This document shows, piece by piece, positions 1 to 7,714 of a stretch of 24,402 nt of DNA. This DNA comes from Duodenibacillus sp964509205 (lineage in GTDB: Bacteria; Pseudomonadota; Gammaproteobacteria; Burkholderiales; Burkholderiaceae_F): NCBI GenBank assembly GCA_964509205.1, contig CAZDVW010000023.1:1-24402 (forward strand), in the 5' to 3' direction. Made by a program: the position numbers and the translations under genes. The notes under the pieces were generated by a model that did no database searches, was not told the DNA's origin, and was given only the letters and a program-made list of their open reading frames with translations. Each line of letters opens with the position of its first letter. The first letter of the stretch is position 1.

Positions 1-56
1 GGATATTTTTGATCTATGTCATGCCAAATCTTGAGCAGGTATCTGGGAGTTTGGGG

Positions 57-1583
57 TTAGAGAGCCGCAGCTAAGGCTGACTCGGTGTCTGTAAAGACCT
101 TATCAGCGCCGACCTTCTGGCGAAGGTCAATCAGATTTTGCTTCGGATTGGCAACGACGTAGACCTGTGCGCCCGCATCGTGTTTAATGCCGATTTCATC
201 TTCAAACGCATAAATGCCGGAGATGTCCGAGAAGTTGCACTTCGAAAGATCCAAGACATATTTAGAGGCATTTAAGGCCGAGAACTGGGCGGCCAAATCA
301 TAACTGGAGCCAAAGTAGAAACCGCCTAAAACGGTGCAAATCTTGACGCCGTTTCTGTCTTCCACTTCAAGACGTGTCTGACGGTTAACCTGATAGATCA
401 GCGTGAGGCTGGCCAGAACAACGCCGATGCCGACGGCAAAGATGAGGTCGACAAAAACGGTCAGCAAGAAGACGACAACCATGATGAGGATGTCGACTCG
501 CGGGCAAAGCTTGATCTCTTTGAGCATTCTGTAGTCGAGAATGTTAATACCGACGGAAATCAGGATGCCGGCCAATACGCTCAAGGGAACGAAGCAGACG
601 ACGCTGTAAAGGCTCACAAGAACCGCAATGAGGAACAAGGAACTCACGACGCCGGAAAGACGTCCCGTGCCGCCGAGCTTGATGTTGGTGACGGTACGCA
701 TTGTGGCGCCGGCGCCGACGTTGCCGCAGACGAAGCCGCACAGAGCATTGCCGATGCCCTGACCGATCAATTCACGATTGCTGTTGTGCTTGGTTTTCGT
801 CATGGAGTCGGCGACCAGAGATGTCAGGAGCGAATCAATGCAGCCGAGAACAGCCAGAACAAATCCGTAAGAAAGAATGGTTCCGAGTTGAGCCATCGTC
901 ACGTGCGGAATATGAACAGCCGGAAGGCCGGAAGGAACTTCTCCGATCATCGGAACGGCAAGGCCCATGCTGTAGCTGACGGCCGTCAAAACGATAAGGG
1001 CCAACAGCGGAGCCGGGATGATGGCATTGATTTTCTTCGGCGTGAGATAAATGATGGCCAAGGCGGCAACGCCCAGGGCTGCGCTTGCCCAGTTAATGTC
1101 AATGCTGCTGAGGATCAGGAGACCGTCAACAGGTCCTTTCGGGTTCGGCCCTCCCAACAGGGGCGAGAGCTGCAACAGGATAATAATGACGCCGACGCCG
1201 CTCATAAATCCGGAGATCACGGAGTACGGGATGTAGCGGATGAACTTGCCGAGCCGCAGAAAGCCGAAAAGAATCTGGAAAAGGCCGGCAACAATAAAGA
1301 CGCTTGCGATCAGCTGCAGATTTCCGTTTAACGCAACCACAACGCTCGCTGTTACAACGGTCATCGGGCCGGTTGGTCCGGAAATCTGTGTTTTGGTTCC
1401 GCCGAAAACGGCGGCAAAAAAGCTCAAGCAGATGGCTCCGTACATACCGGCTGCTGCGCCGAGACCGGAAGCGATACCGAAAGCAAGACACAAAGGAAGA
1501 GCAACGACACCGGCGGTCAAGCCTCCCGTGATGTTGCCTTTGACATTTTGCGTGTACTCGCTAAGTTCACTGGCAATACTCAT
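57..1583 (-). CDS. SulP-family inorganic anion transporter with STAS domain
   Basis: 508 aa inner-membrane secondary transporter. The first ~390 residues are a run of hydrophobic segments with the SulP-type start (ALPLCLAFGIASGL, then a QISGPTGPMTVV segment near residue 65). The last ~100 residues form a cytoplasmic STAS domain with the LDLSKCNFSDISGIYAFED loop. SulP proteins carry sulfate, bicarbonate, C4-dicarboxylates or other anions; the sequence alone does not fix the substrate, although short SulP proteins of this type are often Na+/HCO3- carriers. ATG start preceded by AGGAC about 8 nt upstream. Transcribed alone as far as can be seen: the dus gene upstream ends 137 bp away, and that gap shows no convincing promoter or terminator. 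Length is normal and no damage is visible. Confidence 0.9.
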   Translation of the reverse strand: MSIASELSEYTQNVKGNITGGLTAGVVALPLCLAFGIASGLGAAAGMYGAICLSFFAAVFGGTKTQISGPTGPMTVVTASVVVALNGNLQLIASVFIVAGLFQILFGFLRLGKFIRYIPYSVISGFMSGVGVIIILLQLSPLLGGPNPKGPVDGLLILSSIDINWASAALGVAALAIIYLTPKKINAIIPAPLLALIVLTAVSYSMGLAVPMIGEVPSGLPAVHIPHVTMAQLGTILSYGFVLAVLGCIDSLLTSLVADSMTKTKHNSNRELIGQGIGNALCGFVCGNVGAGATMRTVTNIKLGGTGRLSGVVSSLFLIAVLVSLYSVVCFVPLSVLAGILISVGINILDYRMLKEIKLCPRVDILIMVVVFLLTVFVDLIFAVGIGVVLASLTLIYQVNRQTRLEVEDRNGVKICTVLGGFYFGSSYDLAAQFSALNASKYVLDLSKCNFSDISGIYAFEDEIGIKHDAGAQVYVVANPKQNLIDLRQKVGADKVFTDTESALAAAL

Positions 1584-1720
1584 TTTATTTGTCCTGTGGA
1601 ATAAGTCTGAAATCCAAAAAATTAAGTTTACTCTGCTTGTGAATTCCGAGACAATAAAAGAGGTGGAAAATTGTGGGAAATACCTATTTTTTTCAATAGA
1701 GAAAGGACAGGTGCCTTGTT

Positions 1721-2698
1721 TTAATCCAGCGGCTTATACCAACCGAAGCGAGTCGATTCCAAAATGGGCTCATGAAGCAGGCTTTGCACGGCGCTCTGGT
1801 AGTCAGATTCTGAACGAGCTTTGCAAATAGCCTTCAGATCTTTGGCGGCATCGCCGCCGAAAAGGTTGGACAAAAGAAACCAATATTCCTTCATGCGCAT
1901 CATGGCGTTTTTTCGACTTCCCCAAGCCTGGGCATATCCTTCAAAAAGCTCTTCGGTAAAAGCTTGAAGTTCTTTCCGATCAGCACGTTTTCCGCCGCGA
2001 ATTTTTCGAAAAAGCGCCGGATCGGCAATCAGTCCTCTGCCGACCATGATTTGGTCAAGGTTCGGGAAGCGGTTGACGACGGTTTTGTAGTCCTCAGGCG
2101 TCACGATGTCGCCGTTGTAGCCGATGGGAATCGGCAGGTTCCCAACGGCTTTTTCAAAGGAGTCAATGCGTGCATGTCCCCGATACTGATCCGTTTTGAG
2201 ACGGGCATGGACGGTTAAGCGCTTAATGGGAAATTGGCTGAAAATCGCAGAAAGCCGTTCAAATTCGGATTCATCTGACCAGCCGAGCCGTGTTTTGATG
2301 CTGATTTGTTCCGGAGCAATCTCTGAGAAAATTTCATTGAGAAATTGTTCCAGTTCGATCGGCGAGCGCAGGAAACCAGCCCCTTTTCCCTTGGCTACCA
2401 CGGTGCCGGCCGGACAACCGAGGTTAAGGTTCACTTCCGAATAGCCCAAACGAAAGAGGGCTTTGGCTGCCCAAATGAAATCGCCGGAGCGGCGAGTCAG
2501 CAGTTGCGGCACGCAAGGAATGCCCTCGTTGACCTCCGGGGCGATTTCGCGCAGTTGCCGTTCGGTAAAGCGCGCTTCTCGTGTGGGTGTGATAAAGGCA
2601 ATGCCGTACGTGTCGACTGATCCGAAATAGCGGAAATGGAGACGGCGAAAAACAGCGCTCCCGAGACTTTCCATCGGAGCAAAATCCAACGCGATCAC
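1721..2698 (-). CDS. tRNA-dihydrouridine synthase (Dus family)
   Basis: 325 aa from the proposed start. FMN enzyme that reduces specific uridines in tRNA to dihydrouridine. Visible family marks: DFAPMES at the very N-terminus (FMN-binding first strand), LNLGCPAGTV with the catalytic Cys, IKTRLGW, HARLKTDQYRGHA, and IMVGRGLIADP at the FMN phosphate site. The frame is open up to a TTG at 2740, but a GTG at 2698 has AGGAG (2705-2709) exactly 6 nt upstream and puts the APME motif 7 residues in, as in other Dus proteins, so 2698 is preferred. The GCPAGTVVAKGKGAGFL segment looks more like Dus proteins of anaerobic Firmicutes and Bacteroidetes than E. coli DusA, B or C (recollection, not a search), so no paralog letter is given. 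It lies 72 bp downstream of the hns-like gene on the same strand. Confidence 0.9.
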   Translation of the reverse strand: MIALDFAPMESLGSAVFRRLHFRYFGSVDTYGIAFITPTREARFTERQLREIAPEVNEGIPCVPQLLTRRSGDFIWAAKALFRLGYSEVNLNLGCPAGTVVAKGKGAGFLRSPIELEQFLNEIFSEIAPEQISIKTRLGWSDESEFERLSAIFSQFPIKRLTVHARLKTDQYRGHARIDSFEKAVGNLPIPIGYNGDIVTPEDYKTVVNRFPNLDQIMVGRGLIADPALFRKIRGGKRADRKELQAFTEELFEGYAQAWGSRKNAMMRMKEYWFLLSNLFGGDAAKDLKAICKARSESDYQSAVQSLLHEPILESTRFGWYKPLD

Positions 2699-2704
2699 GT
2701 TTTG

Positions 2705-2709
2705 CTCCT
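2705..2709 (-). promoter_or_regulatory. Shine-Dalgarno deciding the dus start
   Basis: Read on the minus strand this is AGGAG, followed by six bases and then GTG at 2698. The alternative upstream TTG at 2740 has no comparable purine-rich sequence at the right distance. This site is the reason for choosing the GTG start. Confidence 0.65.
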
Positions 2710-2770
2710 GGCGGAGAAATCCGGGTAAAGAAATGTCCAAACGATTTTCAAGGTCAATCGCAAAGACGGC

Positions 2771-3106
2771 CTACTTGATCAGCAGATCTTCCAACGTGCT
2801 GCCGGCATTGAGGGCATCGCGAATAAAGAGGGGCATCTTTCCGCGGCCTGTCCAGGTTCTTCCGTCAGCAACGCGATACTTCGGTGCGGCTTTGCGGCGC
2901 TGTTTGACGGGTTTAATTTTCTGGATGGTGCTCTTTTGAACAGGGGCAGCAACACCAAACGTCAAATCCGCCGCCTTAAGGGAAAAGATGGAAATCAGTT
3001 GATTCACTGTTTCAATGGCTTCTTGGCGAGCCGCTTGCTTTTCAGCCTGAAGGCGGGCTTCTTGATTCGCCAGTCTTTTGAGTGTCTTTACGAAATTCGG
3101 AACCAT
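2771..3106 (-). CDS. H-NS family nucleoid-associated DNA-binding protein
   Basis: 111 aa, the usual length for betaproteobacterial H-NS-like proteins. The N-terminal half is a charged, Ala/Gln/Glu-rich helix suited to oligomerisation (about residues 8-40). A Lys-rich linker follows, then the C-terminal DNA-binding domain near residues 76-108 with YRVADGRTWTGRGKMPLFI. This matches the H-NS signature (Y-x-G-x-T-W-T-G-R-G-x-x-P), in which the TGRG part acts as an AT-hook that enters the minor groove. Expected role: silencing of AT-rich and foreign DNA. Its leader is very AT-rich, with a near-consensus promoter and no good Shine-Dalgarno, only an A8 run directly before ATG. Autoregulation by binding this AT-rich leader is plausible (inference). 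Confidence 0.88.
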   Translation of the reverse strand: MVPNFVKTLKRLANQEARLQAEKQAARQEAIETVNQLISIFSLKAADLTFGVAAPVQKSTIQKIKPVKQRRKAAPKYRVADGRTWTGRGKMPLFIRDALNAGSTLEDLLIK

Positions 3107-3148
3107 TTTTTTTTGAAATTAAAAGTGTTTTATAAGGAGAGCAGATTA

Positions 3149-3178
3149 ATTATATTAAGAAAATTAAATTTTTATCAA
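3149..3178 (-). promoter_or_regulatory. Sigma-70 promoter of the hns-like gene
   Basis: On the minus strand: TTGATA (-35, complement of 3173-3178), an 18-bp spacer, then a perfect TATAAT (-10, complement of 3149-3154), about 43 nt before the ATG. The surrounding ~120 bp is almost pure A/T, which by itself raises the chance of a chance match, but both hexamers and the spacing are good. Confidence 0.6.
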
Positions 3179-3230
3179 GAATATAATAAATTGACCGATT
3201 TTAAAATTAATCGCAATGGTTCTTTAATTT

Positions 3231-3701
3231 TTATTTTTCCCATTCTGAATAAGGATGAAGCATCAGGGAGACGTTGTAATAACGCGGATCTTCTGAAATA
3301 TCCTTTCCGACCCAATCGGGTTTTTCAAACGATTCCTCTTCGCTTTCGAGTTCAATTTCTGCAACGACAAGGCCTCGGTTTTTTCCAAAAAATTCGTCAA
3401 CTTCCCAAATTTTTCCCTTATAGCGGATTTTTGTCCGATTTTTAATGACGGTGTTTTCTTCTCCGATCATATTTAGAAGTTCCGTCGCATCTTTGATCGG
3501 AATGGGATATTCGTATTCCGGTCGGATGATGCCGCAAGGGCGTCCTTTGATGGTCAGACGGGCTCGGTTGCCCTCAATGCGCACGCGAACGACGTGTCCG
3601 ATTTCGTGGCAAAGATAGCCCTGACGATAAAGTTCCGGGGTGCCTAGTTGCCGCCAAAGGTCATTGCGGACTAAAAATTTCCGTTCAATTTCTTGAGCCA
3701 T
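3231..3701 (-). CDS. CYTH domain protein (class IV adenylate cyclase / triphosphatase fold)
   Basis: 156 aa, a stand-alone CYTH domain of normal length. It has the signature ExExK at residues 4-8 (EIERK) and the later charged strands of the triphosphate tunnel (VVRVRIEGNRARLTIKGR, YEYPIP, KIRYKGKIWEVDEFFG, VAEIELESEEE). Single-domain bacterial members such as NeuTTM are metal-dependent inorganic triphosphatases; others act on thiamine triphosphate or make cAMP, so the substrate is not fixed here. There is no HD or CHAD domain. The gene lies just beyond the pckA terminator, so it probably has its own promoter. The ATG has only a weak upstream GGAA. The region between it and the hns-like gene (3107-3230) is A/T-rich and contains the hns promoter. 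Confidence 0.85.
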   Translation of the reverse strand: MAQEIERKFLVRNDLWRQLGTPELYRQGYLCHEIGHVVRVRIEGNRARLTIKGRPCGIIRPEYEYPIPIKDATELLNMIGEENTVIKNRTKIRYKGKIWEVDEFFGKNRGLVVAEIELESEEESFEKPDWVGKDISEDPRYYNVSLMLHPYSEWEK

Positions 3702-3720
3702 AGTCGCTGAATTCCGAAGA

Positions 3721-3748
3721 AAAAAAGACGGCGGAAAATTCCGCCGTC
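3721..3748 (-). terminator. Intrinsic terminator of pckA
   Basis: A perfect 10-bp stem (GACGGCGGAA at 3727-3736 paired with its complement at 3739-3748) around a 2-base centre. On the minus strand it is followed directly by a run of six T (3726-3721) and then TCTTC. It lies 52 bp past the pckA stop codon and before the CYTH gene, and is a textbook rho-independent terminator for minus-strand transcription. Confidence 0.9.
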
Positions 3749-3800
3749 TCGTTACATTACGTCACCAAGAAGAGAAAATCTCTTCAAGTTGAAAGGTCGA

Positions 3801-5408
3801 TTAAAGCTTCGGACCGCTCTTTTCGAGTTCGGCGCACTTGGCGTTCGCCGTGAACTTCTTGAAGTTCTTCTGGAACGCAGCTGTCAGCGTGCGAGCCTTC
3901 GCATCCCACTGGCTTGCATCAGCGTAGGTGTTGCGCGGATCAAGGATCTTCGTCTCGCAGCCGGGAAGTTCGGTCGGAACTTCGAGGTTGAAGTACGGGA
4001 TCTTCTTCGTTTCGGCCTTGGCAATGGAACCGTCAAGGATGGCATCGATGATTGCGCGCGTATCCTTAATGGAGATGCGCTTGCCCGTGCCGTTCCAGCC
4101 CGTGTTCACGAGGTAAACCTTGGCGCCGGCCATGTTGATCTTGCGAACGAGTTCTTCGGCGTACTTCACCGGGTGCAGAGAAAGGAACGCTGCGCCGAAG
4201 CAAGCAGAGAACGTCGGTGTGGGTTCCGTAATGCCGCGTTCGGTACCGGCAACCTTCGCTGTAAAGCCGGAGAGGAAGTAGTACTGAGCCTGGTCGTTGT
4301 CGAGGATCGAAACCGGGGGAAGAACGCCGTAGGCATCAGCCGTCAGGAAGATAACCTGCTTGGCATGAGGACCCTTGCTGATCGGCTTCACAATGTTGTT
4401 GATGTGGTAGATCGGGTAGGAAACACGGGTGTTTTCCGTGGCGCTGCGGTCATGGAAATCAGGCGTTCCGTCTTCCTTCACAATCACGTTCTCAAGGAGG
4501 GCGTCGCGGCGAATGGCGTTGTAGATGTCAGCCTCGGCTTCCTTGTTGAGGTCAATGACCTTCGCATAGCAACCGCCTTCGTAGTTAAAGACGCCTTCGT
4601 CGTCCCAGCCGTGCTCGTCGTCGCCGATCAGCAAACGCTTCGGATCGGCAGAAAGCGTTGTCTTGCCTGTTCCGGACAGACCGAAGAAGATGGCCGTGCT
4701 CTTTCCTTCCTTGTCGGTGTTGGCCGAGCAGTGCATGGAGGCGATGCCGCGCAGCGGGTTGAAGTAGTTCATGATCGAGAACATGCCCTTCTTCATTTCG
4801 CCGCCGTACCAGGTATTGAGAATGACCTGTTCGTTCGTGGCGAGGTTGAAGACAACAGCAGTCTCGCTGTTCAGACCGAGTTCCTTGTAGTTTTCAACCT
4901 TGGCCTTGGAAGCCGTGTAAACAACGAAATCGGGCTTGCCGAAGTTGGCCAGTTCTTCCTGTGTCGGACGGATGAACATGTTGCGGACGAAGTGAGCCTG
5001 CCAGGCCACTTCCATGATGAAGCGAACCTTCAAGCGGGTGGCTTCGTTGGCGCCGCAGAAGGCATCCACGACAAACAAACGCTTGCCGGAAAGTTCTTTG
5101 ACGGCGAGGTCCTTAACGGCATTCCATGTGGCTTCCGTCACGGGCTTGTTGTCGTTCTTGTATTCGTCGCTTGTCCACCAAACGGTGTCCTTGGAGGCGT
5201 CGTTCTTGACAAAGAACTTGTCTTTCGGAGAGCGGCCCGTGTAAACGCCGGTCATCACGTTGACGGCGCCGAGCGTGGTCACGCGGCCGGCTTCATAGCC
5301 TTCCAAACCGGGTTTTGTTTCTTCGGCGAAAAGCGTGTCATAGTCAGGGTTGTAGATAATCTCCGTGTTACCGGTGATTCCATACTGGGACAGGTCAATT
5401 TTTGTCAT
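3801..5408 (-). CDS. pckA: Phosphoenolpyruvate carboxykinase (ATP)
   Basis: 535 aa, full length for the ATP-dependent family (about 540 in E. coli). Catalyses oxaloacetate + ATP <-> PEP + CO2 + ADP; gluconeogenic in many bacteria, and used in reverse for CO2 fixation and ATP gain in anaerobic gut bacteria. Visible marks: YTGRSPKDKF near residue 60, GLSGTGKTTLS (P-loop) near residue 245, DDEHGW and EGGCYAKVIDL just after it, and PRNTYAD near the C-terminus. Monocistronic: it ends in a strong terminator and has about 200 bp of leader upstream (5409-5609). No clear Shine-Dalgarno precedes the ATG (CTACTAAAAAACT), and no promoter could be called with confidence in the leader. Confidence 0.97.
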   Translation of the reverse strand: MTKIDLSQYGITGNTEIIYNPDYDTLFAEETKPGLEGYEAGRVTTLGAVNVMTGVYTGRSPKDKFFVKNDASKDTVWWTSDEYKNDNKPVTEATWNAVKDLAVKELSGKRLFVVDAFCGANEATRLKVRFIMEVAWQAHFVRNMFIRPTQEELANFGKPDFVVYTASKAKVENYKELGLNSETAVVFNLATNEQVILNTWYGGEMKKGMFSIMNYFNPLRGIASMHCSANTDKEGKSTAIFFGLSGTGKTTLSADPKRLLIGDDEHGWDDEGVFNYEGGCYAKVIDLNKEAEADIYNAIRRDALLENVIVKEDGTPDFHDRSATENTRVSYPIYHINNIVKPISKGPHAKQVIFLTADAYGVLPPVSILDNDQAQYYFLSGFTAKVAGTERGITEPTPTFSACFGAAFLSLHPVKYAEELVRKINMAGAKVYLVNTGWNGTGKRISIKDTRAIIDAILDGSIAKAETKKIPYFNLEVPTELPGCETKILDPRNTYADASQWDAKARTLTAAFQKNFKKFTANAKCAELEKSGPKL

Positions 5409-5596
5409 AGTTTTTTAGTAGTTAAAGAAAAAATTAAAACTCAGCGACACAAAAATCAGGAGATATTTTGCTCGCCGGGTCTCCAAAAGAATCCGCCGTA
5501 TTTTAATGCGAACCCCGCGGTTTGTCTGCTTTCGGAAACAAAAAAGTTTAAAGAGACTTTTATCCCTTGTCTCTGTTGTTTTATTTGTGTTTTTTT

Positions 5597-5613
5597 GTAA
5601 CCTTGTCGGTTAC
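5597..5613. other. Small hairpin overlapping the nth stop codon
   Basis: GTAACC (5597-5602) and GGTTAC (5608-5613) form a perfect 6-bp stem with a 5-base loop; the nth TAA lies at 5610-5612 inside the stem. On the minus strand the stem is followed by A residues rather than T, so it does not look like a standard intrinsic terminator for nth. It may protect the mRNA end or be chance. The rest of 5409-5609 shows only A/T-rich pckA leader sequence. Confidence 0.3.
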
Positions 5614-6248
5614 TTCACGGGGGACTTTTCGGGAAATTCGCACAGCGTTCGAATCGGACAGGTTCCGCAGGATGGATTCCGTGCCTTGCAGCAATACCGT
5701 CCGTGAAGAAGCAGCCAGTGGTGAACGTCTCTCAGGTATTCCTGGGGCGTGCATTTCTGCAGCTTTTTTGAGACTTCCTGCGGTGTCTTCCCGGGAGCAA
5801 TTCCCGTACGGTTCGAAACGCGAAACACGTGTGTGTCAACGGGGACGGTCGGATGTCCGAAAGCGACATTGAGGACGACGCCGGCAGTTTTTTCTCCGAC
5901 GCCCGGCAAAGAGACGAGGGCATCGAAATCTTCCGGCACTTCGGAATGAAAGTCTCGAATCAAAATGTCGCAGGCGGCCACGATGTGTTTGGCCTTGTTG
6001 CGGAAAAGACCGATGGTTCGGATAAAGGGTTCCAATCCTTCAACGCCGAGAGCGACAATGGCTTCGGGCGTAGCCGCTGCGCGAAAGAGTTTTTCCGTGG
6101 CAATGTTGACGCTCTTGTCGGTGGCTTGAGCTGACAGCATGACGGCGACAAGCAATTCAAACGGGTTTTTGAAATTTAATTCGCTTTTGGCATCAGGCCA
6201 CTCGGCGGCAAGCCGGCGAAATATTTCAATCCGTTTACTTTGGTTCAT
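5610..6248 (-). CDS. nth: Endonuclease III (DNA glycosylase/AP lyase)
   Basis: 212 aa from the ATG at 6248; E. coli Nth has 211. Bifunctional base-excision-repair enzyme that removes oxidised pyrimidines and cleaves the abasic site. The helix-hairpin-helix LPGVGEKTAGVVLN carries the catalytic Lys at residue 120, and VPVDTHVFRVSNR carries the catalytic Asp at 138, the same numbers as in E. coli. The C-terminal [4Fe-4S] loop has the C-x6-C-x2-C-x5-C spacing (CKARNPSCGTCPIRTLC). The frame stays open to 6293, but the ATG at 6248 has GGAG 8 nt upstream and gives the family length. It overlaps the end of the rnfB-like gene by 14 bp, so the two are probably translationally coupled. Confidence 0.96.
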   Translation of the reverse strand: MNQSKRIEIFRRLAAEWPDAKSELNFKNPFELLVAVMLSAQATDKSVNIATEKLFRAAATPEAIVALGVEGLEPFIRTIGLFRNKAKHIVAACDILIRDFHSEVPEDFDALVSLPGVGEKTAGVVLNVAFGHPTVPVDTHVFRVSNRTGIAPGKTPQEVSKKLQKCTPQEYLRDVHHWLLLHGRYCCKARNPSCGTCPIRTLCEFPEKSPVK

Positions 6249-6828
6249 GCGTCTTCTCCGATTTGGCTCTGGCAAGCGACATAACGTCGGCAATCAGACT
6301 TTTTTTGGAAAGAGAGGCTTTTTCTGCCTGTGCTCTTAACTGCGCTTGTTCTTTTTCTTTGCGTAAGAGCACGAGGCGATGGGCACGGCGGGCGCGCCGG
6401 GCATCTTCAGGCGTCCACTCGCGCCCCGGCTCAAACAAGTCGATGCAGTCCATCGGACAGGCGGGAATGCACAAAGCGCAGCCTGTGCAGTCAGAGTCGA
6501 TGACGGAAAACAGATGTTTCGGAAGCCCTGTTACGGCGGCAACCGGGCAGACTTGAGCGCAGATTCTGCAGCCGATGCACTGATCCGGACGAATGCGTGC
6601 AATCGCAAACGGCATTTCTCGTCCGTAGTCCGGATCCAAAGCGATTGGCTCGACCGAAAGGGCGGCCGCAAGCCGGGCAATGGTTTTCTTTCCGCCCGGA
6701 GCGCAACGGTTGATTTTGGCCTCGCCCCGCAAAAGAGCCGCTGCGTAATTGGCACAGCCGTCAAAGCCGCATTGACGGCATTGCGTCTGCGGCAAAATTT
6801 GTTCGAGCTGTTCGAGAGTCGGGGCCAT
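6235..6828 (-). CDS. rnfB: RnfB/RsxB-like iron-sulfur electron transfer protein
   Basis: 197 aa. Domains in order: an N-terminal Fe-S (4Fe-4S) module with CRQCGFDGC and a later Cys (about residues 17-42); two ferredoxin-type [4Fe-4S] motifs, CIGCRICAQVCP near residue 84 and CTGCALCIPACP near residue 114; and a charged Arg/Lys/Glu/Ala-rich C-terminal tail. Full RnfB/RsxB has an N-terminal membrane helix; this one starts directly at the Fe-S module, so it is likely soluble. None of the other Rnf subunits (A, C, D, G, E) is in the window. In E. coli nth follows the rsxABCDGE operon; here the rnfB-nth pair persists alone. A role in electron supply or Fe-S maintenance is inference. Confidence 0.88.
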   Translation of the reverse strand: MAPTLEQLEQILPQTQCRQCGFDGCANYAAALLRGEAKINRCAPGGKKTIARLAAALSVEPIALDPDYGREMPFAIARIRPDQCIGCRICAQVCPVAAVTGLPKHLFSVIDSDCTGCALCIPACPMDCIDLFEPGREWTPEDARRARRAHRLVLLRKEKEQAQLRAQAEKASLSKKSLIADVMSLARAKSEKTHEPK

Positions 6829-6841
6829 TCTGTTGTTGATC

Positions 6842-7165
6842 TCAGCGCTTCAGATACTTGAGCTTTCCTTTGACGCCGCGCCACTGATCCGCATCATCCG
6901 GGGCGGGCTTGCGCCGCGTAATCGAGGGCCATTGCTGCGCAAGTTCCGCATTCAGCGCAATGAATTCTTTCTGATCGTCCGGAACATCCTCTTCGGCAAA
7001 AATAGCGGCTTCGGGGCACTCAGGAATACAGACGGCGCAGTCAATGCATTCGTTGGGATCGATGACAAGAAAGTTCGGGCCTTCGCGGAAGCAGTCTACC
7101 GGACAAACATCCACGCAATCGGTTCTTTTGCAACCGATGCAGGCTTCGCAAACGACGTGTGGCAT
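6842..7165 (-). CDS. fdxA: Seven-iron ferredoxin FdxA
   Basis: 107 aa, the standard FdxA length. The N-terminal half has CxxCxxC-like spacing with CEACIGCKRTDCVDVCPVDCF (3Fe-4S and 4Fe-4S ligands) and CIDCAVCIPECPEAAI. The C-terminal ~55 residues are the usual FdxA extension (EFIALNAELAQQWPSI). Small cytosolic electron carrier. A strong Shine-Dalgarno, GAAGGAGA, lies about 7 nt before ATG. It sits 13 bp before the rnfB-like gene and 39 bp after folA, so two ferredoxin-type proteins are made together. Confidence 0.95.
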   Translation of the reverse strand: MPHVVCEACIGCKRTDCVDVCPVDCFREGPNFLVIDPNECIDCAVCIPECPEAAIFAEEDVPDDQKEFIALNAELAQQWPSITRRKPAPDDADQWRGVKGKLKYLKR

Positions 7166-7204
7166 GAAAAATCTCCTTCAATAACAGCAAGACGGGTATG
7201 TGCT

Positions 7205-7711
7205 TCAATGGGTCTCAGCCTGTCGGCGATCATATCGGCAAAAAGTTAACTTGGGTCGTTTTTCGTCGGCAGGCAACTCCTGCAGAACGCAACGGGTCCA
7301 CTCGTTCTCAGATAAATGCGGGAAAAAGGCATCCGCTTCGGGCGAGGCATCAATCTCCGTGACCCAGGCGCTGGAGACAATTCCGAGTTCAAGCGCTTGG
7401 CGATAAAGCTGAGCCCCTCCGATAATGAAGACTCGCGGGGCATCGGCCACGAGAGCGAGAGCCTCCTGAATCGACTTGGCGCACAGGACGCCTGTAGCGT
7501 GAAACGCAGCCTCTCGCGAAAGAACGATGTTGGTTCTTCCGGGCAAAGGACGGCCGATTGACTCCCAGGTTTTTCTTCCCATCAGAACCGGACATCCCAT
7601 TGTGGTTTGCTTGAAGTGTTTAAGATCTTCGGGAAGATGCCAAGGCATTTTCCCATTCAGTCCGATGGCGCCGTTTTTGCCGCAGGCGACGATCAATTCA
7701 ATGCGCATCAT
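7205..7711 (-). CDS. folA: Dihydrofolate reductase
   Basis: 168 aa. Reduces dihydrofolate to tetrahydrofolate with NADPH, regenerating the cofactor consumed by thymidylate synthase next to it. Visible marks: IELIVACGKNGAIGLNGKMPWHLPEDLKHFK with the acidic active-site residue (Asp of LPEDL, near residue 28), LMGRKTWESIGRPLPGRTNIVLSR (NADPH binding), and FIIGGAQLYRQAL. Two consecutive ATGs (7711 and 7708) lie 3 nt after the thyA stop. No good Shine-Dalgarno is present, so translation is probably coupled to thyA. Confidence 0.97.
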   Translation of the reverse strand: MMRIELIVACGKNGAIGLNGKMPWHLPEDLKHFKQTTMGCPVLMGRKTWESIGRPLPGRTNIVLSREAAFHATGVLCAKSIQEALALVADAPRVFIIGGAQLYRQALELGIVSSAWVTEIDASPEADAFFPHLSENEWTRCVLQELPADEKRPKLTFCRYDRRQAETH

Positions 7712-7714
7712 GTT

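Noticed and set aside
3789..5600. 603-codon open frame on the plus strand opposite pckA
   Set aside because: It is antisense to a clearly conserved enzyme and shows no domain. Long antisense frames are common opposite highly biased genes.
5597..5613. Intrinsic terminator for nth
   Set aside because: The stem is short, contains the stop codon, and is followed by A rather than T on the transcribed strand.
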